Assembly: GCA_964617665.1 (NCBI GenBank)
Contig: CAZUAH010000524.1
Span: 1 to 9,725, forward strand
DNA: 9,725 nt
Reading direction: 5' to 3'
Origin: JADHUC01 sp964617665
GTDB taxonomy: Bacteria; Planctomycetota; Planctomycetia; Pirellulales; Pirellulaceae
Below are positions 6,669-9,725 of the stretch, one piece after another (position 1 is the first letter of the stretch; each line of letters begins with the position of its first letter). Position numbers and translations under genes: made by a program. Below the pieces are notes generated by a model. It searched no databases, had not been told where the DNA came from, and worked only from the letters and a program-made list of their open reading frames with translations.

Positions 6669-6687
6669 TACAAATCAATATCACAAT
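6655..6687 (-). repeat. 12-bp direct repeat with 21-bp period, candidate AraC-type operator
   Basis: ATTGTGATATTG occurs twice, perfectly, on the minus strand at 6687-6676 and 6666-6655. The start-to-start distance is 21 bp, so both copies face the same side of the helix. AraC-family dimers are known to bind direct-repeat half-sites about 21 bp apart, as at araI1/araI2. The proximal copy overlaps the -35 region of the operon promoter. The AraC-type regulator gene ends five bases from the distal copy. Confidence 0.75.
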
Positions 6688-6692
6688 TGTCC

Positions 6693-7529
6693 TCAGTCTC
6701 GCCGATTCCGACTGCGATACTCTCCCGGTGACATGCCCGTCGCAGAACGAAACGTTTGGCCGAAGTAACTCGACGTGCTAAAGCCGACGCTGCGGGCGAT
6801 TTCGGCGATCGGCGTCTCGGTGTCCAGCAGGAGTTCCTTGGTCTTTTCCAGGCGAACATCCCTAAGGTACTGCACCAACGTTTTGCCGGTTGCCTTCTTG
6901 AAAGCGGCGTGAAGGTAGCTTCGGCTGATCGGGCAGAATTCGAGAATAGAATCGACAGATACCGCGTGCATGTAGAACGCATCTAGGTAGGCAATGACCT
7001 CTTGGATCAAGTCATCATTGGAAACCGGACCGCATACAGCCCGCCCGACGGAACGAAACTCTTCGTCACAACCGATGGTGATGAATAGTCGCATCGTCGA
7101 CATCTTCATGACGGCATGGTAGGCCGTGCCTTTCCGCTGAAATTCGCAAATCAACCCGTCGAGGATTTGCTCGACGGCGTTTCCGGCATCTGTAGAGAGC
7201 GGCACCTTCCCCTGGAATCGACCCATCTTGTCGACAATTTCCAGAATCTCCTTGTCCCCGGAAAGAGCCGGAGTGAACCATTCGCCCTGAAAATCCAGCA
7301 CGAAACAATCAAACTTCCGGCCCGGCAGAAAGACGGCACAGTGCCGAGTTCCCTTTGGGAGAAAGAACAGGTCGCCTGCCTTGAACGGGAACTCGCGATG
7401 GTCGGCAACCAGACCGCCTTCCCCCGACGTGCAGTAGAGCAATTCGTGGTGGTCGTGGGCGTGAGGGACATCCGCGTTCCGGCACCCAGGCGGGTTGTGA
7501 TTCAAGCTCAAGTGGAAGAAGGGGGTCAT
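6693..7529 (-). CDS. AraC-family transcriptional regulator with metal-cupin sensor domain
   Basis: A 278-residue DNA-binding regulator. The N-terminal cupin domain (about 5-85) has PHAHDHHEL, in which H23, H25 and E29 fit the HxH(x3)E metal motif. FPFKAGDLFFLPKGTRH supplies a possible fourth ligand, H63. A helical linker follows, then the AraC double helix-turn-helix: first HTH about 190-212 (VDSILEFCPISRSYLHAAFKKATG), second about 239-262 (PIAEIARSVGFSTSSYFGQTF), and the family signature GMSPGEYR (265-272). The cupin probably senses a small ligand such as a sugar or aromatic compound, but which one is unknown. Start: ATG at 7529 with GAGGA about 10 bases upstream. A GTG at 7580 is in frame, but it lies beside the putative -10 element and has no Shine-Dalgarno. 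The gene lies upstream of the redox operon in the same direction and is the likely activator of that operon. Confidence 0.92.
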   Translation of the reverse strand: MTPFFHLSLNHNPPGCRNADVPHAHDHHELLYCTSGEGGLVADHREFPFKAGDLFFLPKGTRHCAVFLPGRKFDCFVLDFQGEWFTPALSGDKEILEIVDKMGRFQGKVPLSTDAGNAVEQILDGLICEFQRKGTAYHAVMKMSTMRLFITIGCDEEFRSVGRAVCGPVSNDDLIQEVIAYLDAFYMHAVSVDSILEFCPISRSYLHAAFKKATGKTLVQYLRDVRLEKTKELLLDTETPIAEIARSVGFSTSSYFGQTFRSATGMSPGEYRSRNRRD

Positions 7530-7570
7530 GGCGTCATATTCCTCGACGGGTTTCACTGCCACTGAAGACA

Positions 7571-7600
7571 ATTCTAACACTTCGGGGAAGAGGCAAACAA
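7571..7600 (-). promoter_or_regulatory. Putative promoter of the AraC-type regulator gene
   Basis: Minus-strand TTGTTT (7600-7595), an 18-bp spacer, then TAGAAT (7576-7571) preceded by TGT, which gives an extended -10. Transcription would start near 7564, about 35 bases before the ATG at 7529. This start point would exclude the upstream GTG at 7580. The -35 match is weak (TTG only). Confidence 0.45.
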
Positions 7601-7622
7601 CGCGAAACCCGGTTTCAACGCG
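7601..7622. promoter_or_regulatory. Imperfect palindrome next to the regulator promoter
   Basis: GAAACC-C-GGTTTC (7604-7616) is a perfect 6-bp inverted repeat around one base. It is flanked by CGC on the left and, after two extra bases, CGCG on the right. It abuts the putative -35 of the AraC-type gene, so it could be an operator for another regulator. It differs from the direct repeat at the operon promoter. Confidence 0.3.
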
Positions 7623-8085
7623 ATGCGCGCACGAGAAAGAGACGATTGCTATAGTGTCTTGGAGGATTCTGATACCGGCCCGAGCTTAGGATGGCAGGTA
7701 CTGGGTTAGCGAAGGGCACCGTGTCTCCGCTGCGCAGCGATTCCTTGCGAGCGTGGTTCCAACACGCTGAATGCAGTTTGGCTAACGCCGTTGCGCGCGG
7801 CGGTGGCATCGACCTCGGTATCGAAGCGATTCTCTCGAAAGCGCGGAGGTCGCCCCCACCTTTGTCTCGAACCGCACTTCGCCAACTGACGTGGGTCACA
7901 TCGACATCAGCGCGGAAGAAACAAGCACGGCCGATTCAGTGTCATCGAATTGACCGCACGACACGAGCGTTTGAATTGCGGGCGTTTTGCTCCGGCGCAG
8001 CTGCCATAGTCGGCTTTCATCTGCGCCATTCCAGACGCTTCTCCTGCCTACTCGGGACTGACAGACCCGGGGCGCGTCCGCCCAG

Positions 8086-8101
8086 CCCAAACGCGTTTGG
8101 G
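8086..8101. repeat. 16-bp perfect palindrome
   Basis: CCCAAACGCGTTTGGG is identical on both strands. CGCC (8079-8082) and GGCG (8102-8105) extend it after a 3-base offset. It lies in the gene-poor interval with no promoter or gene in obvious register. It may be a protein-binding site or simply chance. Confidence 0.4.
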
Positions 8102-8185
8102 GGCGCACACCTCTGAGTTTCTTGACCGCCCAAGAAGTACAGATGTCTGACGACACGCCTCGTGCTGTTGCTTGTTTGGCGCAGA

Positions 8186-8212
8186 GTGCAGAGGTGAGGC
8201 CTACCTCTGTAC
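8186..8212. repeat. 10-bp stem inverted repeat with 7-base loop
   Basis: GTGCAGAGGT pairs with ACCTCTGTAC across GAGGCCT, with one mismatch that is a G-U pair in plus-strand RNA. An overlapping wider repeat (AAGTACAGA at 8135-8143 against TCTGTACTT at 8206-8214) offers a competing pairing. No T-run follows, so it is not a typical terminator. Confidence 0.35.
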
Positions 8213-8274
8213 TTGGCAAGATGCAGCTACGTGCGCCGGTGAAATCGACCGACGCTGGCACACAACTCGCGATT

Positions 8275-8317
8275 CGTGCATTCCGTCACCCCCGAAAGCC
8301 TCAAGGGGGGATGCACG
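8275..8317. repeat. Compound inverted repeat (7 bp plus 5 bp stem)
   Basis: CGTGCAT (8275-8281) pairs with ATGCACG (8311-8317). Inside it, CCCCC (8289-8293) pairs with the G-run at 8305-8310, leaving an asymmetric internal loop and an 11-base apical loop. GGTGC (8346-8350) with GCACC (8357-8361) adds a small hairpin nearby. No T-run follows. It could be part of a structured transcript or a DNA element. Confidence 0.35.
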
Positions 8318-8510
8318 CCAAAGGCGGCTTTGCAGCTCGCCAATTGGTGCTTCTTGGCACCCATGTCTAGGTTCGACGGAAGACCCGAATTTGGGCGAGT
8401 ATGGTGTTACACGGCTTTTCGGGCGTGATCTGTATTCACCTCGCAGATTCGTACATCGCGCAAGGCAAAACGGAAGGTCTCGTGAACCCGCCACTCCGAG
8501 CTTCGGCGTT

Positions 8511-9131
8511 CTAGTCGGCTAGCTGCAGGATCCGGAAATCGTCGAAGCGAATCCAGTGTTTGGCGTCTGGCGGACCATTGTAACATTGGATGCTGACCTG
8601 GTCTTTGCCCGGAGCGGGTAGACGACCTTTCGCGGCTTCCTGAAACTCGCCCTTCGCTTCTGGGCGGTATTGCGCCGTCCAGCTATCGGCGGTGACGATC
8701 AACCGAAGCTGGACCGACTTGGCGGCCATGGGCTTGCGTCCGGGGATGATGAACAAATCGCCGTCGATCAACTCCTTGACCAGCTTGAATACCGGCTTGC
8801 CGTTGTTGTACCAGGTGATGCCGGCTTGCTCGTACTGTCGCGTGGGTCTGACCGTGTTTGTGACGGTCACCTCGATTGCGAATTTGCCTTTGCTTCGATC
8901 CGGAGCTTCGCGTACCAGGGCATTCTTCACCGTTGGGGCGACGCCAGGTTCGACACAAATCTCCAATGCGCCGTCCTTGATCCGCCATGTGTCCGCATTT
9001 TCTCGCAGCCAACTCCAGCCATCACCCAACTTCTCGCAAAAGCAATCCTCGAATACGACTTTCGGCTCGGCGGCCAGAAGGGATACATTGATCAGCAACA
9101 GTCCAGCGGTCAGGCTCAGTGTTCGTTTCAT
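8511..9131 (-). CDS. Exported concanavalin-like (DUF1349-type) protein
   Basis: A 206-residue exported protein with a signal peptide (1-21, MKRTLSLTAGLLL core, cleavage near LLAAE). The mature part is one beta-sandwich domain of the concanavalin/LamG superfamily, resembling DUF1349 or 3-keto-disaccharide-hydrolase-like proteins. Landmarks are the opening FEDCF..KLGDGWSW, the strand WRIKDGALEICV (49-60), YEQAGITWYNNGKPVFKLVKE (100-120) and the last strand WIRFDDFRIL (193-202). Such domains usually bind or act on carbohydrate in planctomycete-like bacteria. No catalytic residues can be assigned. Start: ATG at 9131 with GGAG 9 bases upstream. The 49-residue upstream extension lacks support and would run through the promoter. 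It is divergent from the gene at 9260 and probably shares its control region. Confidence 0.75.
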   Translation of the reverse strand: MKRTLSLTAGLLLINVSLLAAEPKVVFEDCFCEKLGDGWSWLRENADTWRIKDGALEICVEPGVAPTVKNALVREAPDRSKGKFAIEVTVTNTVRPTRQYEQAGITWYNNGKPVFKLVKELIDGDLFIIPGRKPMAAKSVQLRLIVTADSWTAQYRPEAKGEFQEAAKGRLPAPGKDQVSIQCYNGPPDAKHWIRFDDFRILQLAD

Positions 9132-9185
9132 GATGCAATTCTCCATTTGACGGTTGCGGCAAAGGAAACTCGTCCACTTTCGCAT

Positions 9186-9212
9186 GTCAGTATCGTGTAT
9201 TCTAATACTGAC
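9186..9212. promoter_or_regulatory. Inverted-repeat operator overlapping a TAGAAT promoter element in a divergent region
   Basis: GTCAGTAT (9186-9193) and ATACTGAC (9205-9212) form a perfect 8-bp inverted repeat with an 11-base spacer. Half-site centres are 19 bp apart, close to two helical turns. The spacer contains minus-strand TAGAAT (9204-9199), a likely -10 for the gene starting at 9131, giving a leader of about 60 bases. A dimeric regulator bound here would cover that -10 and could also affect the plus-strand gene at 9260. No strong -35 was found for either direction. Confidence 0.5.
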
Positions 9213-9259
9213 TTCAATGAGCAACTGGATCAAGCAACAGAAACTTTGGAGCCATGACC

Positions 9260-9725
9260 ATGAGAATCCTGAAACCAAGCTTCGCCATTCTGCTTGCCGC
9301 GACCGTAGCTATTCCTTCTGCGACATTGCTCGGCGGGCAGCCAAAAGCCAAGCGTCGCCCGAGCCGTGGAGCAGATCTGACGATTCCCGAAGTAACCAAG
9401 GACAAGGTCATCTGTTTCGCCCTTTACACTGTCCACAGCAACATCCTGAAACTGACCGCGCAGTTCTATCCGCTGGATCAAGAGGATGATCGAACGGTTC
9501 GTTTGGAGATCAAGCAGGATGGGCAGTGGCGCGAGATCGCGAAGACGAAGGTCGTCGAACAAGGATGGACGGCACCGTTTCGCGTAGAAGATTGGGATTC
9601 GACGCGAGACACGCCTTATCGTGTCGCGCATGGTGACAGTGCATTTTACACAGGCTTAATTCGGAAAGACCCAATCGACAAGGACACGATCGTCGTGGCG
9701 GCGTTTACGGGTAACTCGATCTACC
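9260..9725 (+). CDS. Exported protein, N-terminal part, possibly a planctomycete metallophosphoesterase-like protein (runs off window)
   Basis: An open frame from ATG 9260 continues without a stop to the window edge (155 codons). A second in-frame ATG at 9254 is too close to the GGAG at 9248-9251, so 9260 is preferred (8-base spacing). The first 26 or so residues form a signal peptide (MRILKPSFAILLAATVAIPS). A beta-rich domain follows with VICFALYTVHSNILKLTAQF, WREIAKTKV, GWTAPFRVEDWDSTRDTPYRV and VVAAFTGNS. From memory, this pattern resembles the N-terminal region of planctomycete proteins that go on to a metallophosphoesterase/PhoD-like domain. The catalytic part would lie beyond the window, so that assignment is tentative. 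It is divergent from the gene at 9131, with 128 bases between them. Confidence 0.75.
   Translation, partial: MRILKPSFAILLAATVAIPSATLLGGQPKAKRRPSRGADLTIPEVTKDKVICFALYTVHSNILKLTAQFYPLDQEDDRTVRLEIKQDGQWREIAKTKVVEQGWTAPFRVEDWDSTRDTPYRVAHGDSAFYTGLIRKDPIDKDTIVVAAFTGNSIY

Larger units (their letters stand above)
7617..8510. other. Gene-poor interval, no convincing CDS
   Basis: About 900 bases separate the regulator promoter from the end of the concanavalin-like gene. Short open frames exist on both strands (for example 7691-8116 plus, 7896-8261 minus, 8122-8370 plus). None has a good ribosome binding site, a signal peptide, a hydrophobic core or any family motif, and they overlap one another. Their products are rich in Arg, Ser and Pro, as expected of random GC-rich frames. 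The left part (7617-8080) shows nothing recognisable. The right part (8086-8361) holds several inverted repeats, listed separately. No rho-independent terminator with a T-run was found after the gene ending at 8511. Confidence 0.6.

Noticed and set aside
6548..6692. Rho-independent terminator between the regulator and the operon
   Set aside because: CCCTTTTTCCC on the minus strand has only a 3-bp possible stem before it and lies downstream of the putative promoter in the operon leader.
7691..8116. 141-codon plus-strand open frame in the gene-poor interval
   Set aside because: No ribosome site, no recognisable motif, low-complexity Arg/Ser/Pro-rich product, and competing open frames on both strands. 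It looks like chance in GC-rich DNA.
7896..8261. 121-codon minus-strand open frame
   Set aside because: Overlaps the previous frame on the opposite strand, has no Shine-Dalgarno and no family resemblance, and crosses the palindrome and a hairpin.

Overview
The window looks like a chromosomal segment of a planctomycete-like or other PVC-group bacterium. The evidence is family resemblance only. There is an exported PQQ-like beta-propeller with the N-terminal 'DWRGP' signature common in these bacteria. There are exported HEAT-repeat and concanavalin-like proteins, a metal-cupin AraC regulator, and a partial exported protein resembling planctomycete phosphoesterase N-termini. Oxygen-sensitive iron-sulfur enzymes suggest an anaerobic or facultative lifestyle. 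No rRNA, tRNA, IS element or CRISPR array was seen.

Positions 1-6547 hold one seven-gene operon on the minus strand. In transcription order it encodes an exported beta-propeller protein (6547-5192), an exported Ig-like plus HEAT-repeat protein (5195-4119), a membrane-anchored Ig-like protein (4122-3538), and a DsbD_2/SafE-type membrane protein with intramembrane cysteines (3523-2864). It continues with a NapH-like membrane polyferredoxin (2867-1869), a single-subunit 2-hydroxyacyl-CoA-dehydratase-type iron-sulfur protein resembling double-cubane cluster proteins (1872-685), and its ATP-dependent activator (601 to the left edge, C-terminus disrupted). Four of the six junctions are 4-base ATGA overlaps, and a fifth is a 14-base gap. 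The genes are therefore almost certainly made together. The likely theme is electron transfer between an ATP-driven low-potential cytoplasmic centre and an envelope apparatus, through membrane ferredoxin and thiol carriers. The substrate cannot be read from the sequence.

Positions 6548-6692 form the operon control region. A perfect 12-bp direct repeat with a 21-bp period lies upstream of a TAGAAT -10 element. This matches the binding geometry of an AraC-type activator, and such a regulator is encoded immediately upstream (7529-6693).

Positions 7601-8510 contain no convincing gene. The right half of this interval has several inverted repeats. Positions 8511-9725 hold two divergent genes for exported proteins: a concanavalin-like protein on the minus strand (9131-8511), and a plus-strand gene that runs off the right edge (9260 onward). 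The 128 bases between them carry a perfect 8-bp inverted repeat around a TAGAAT element, which is a likely operator.
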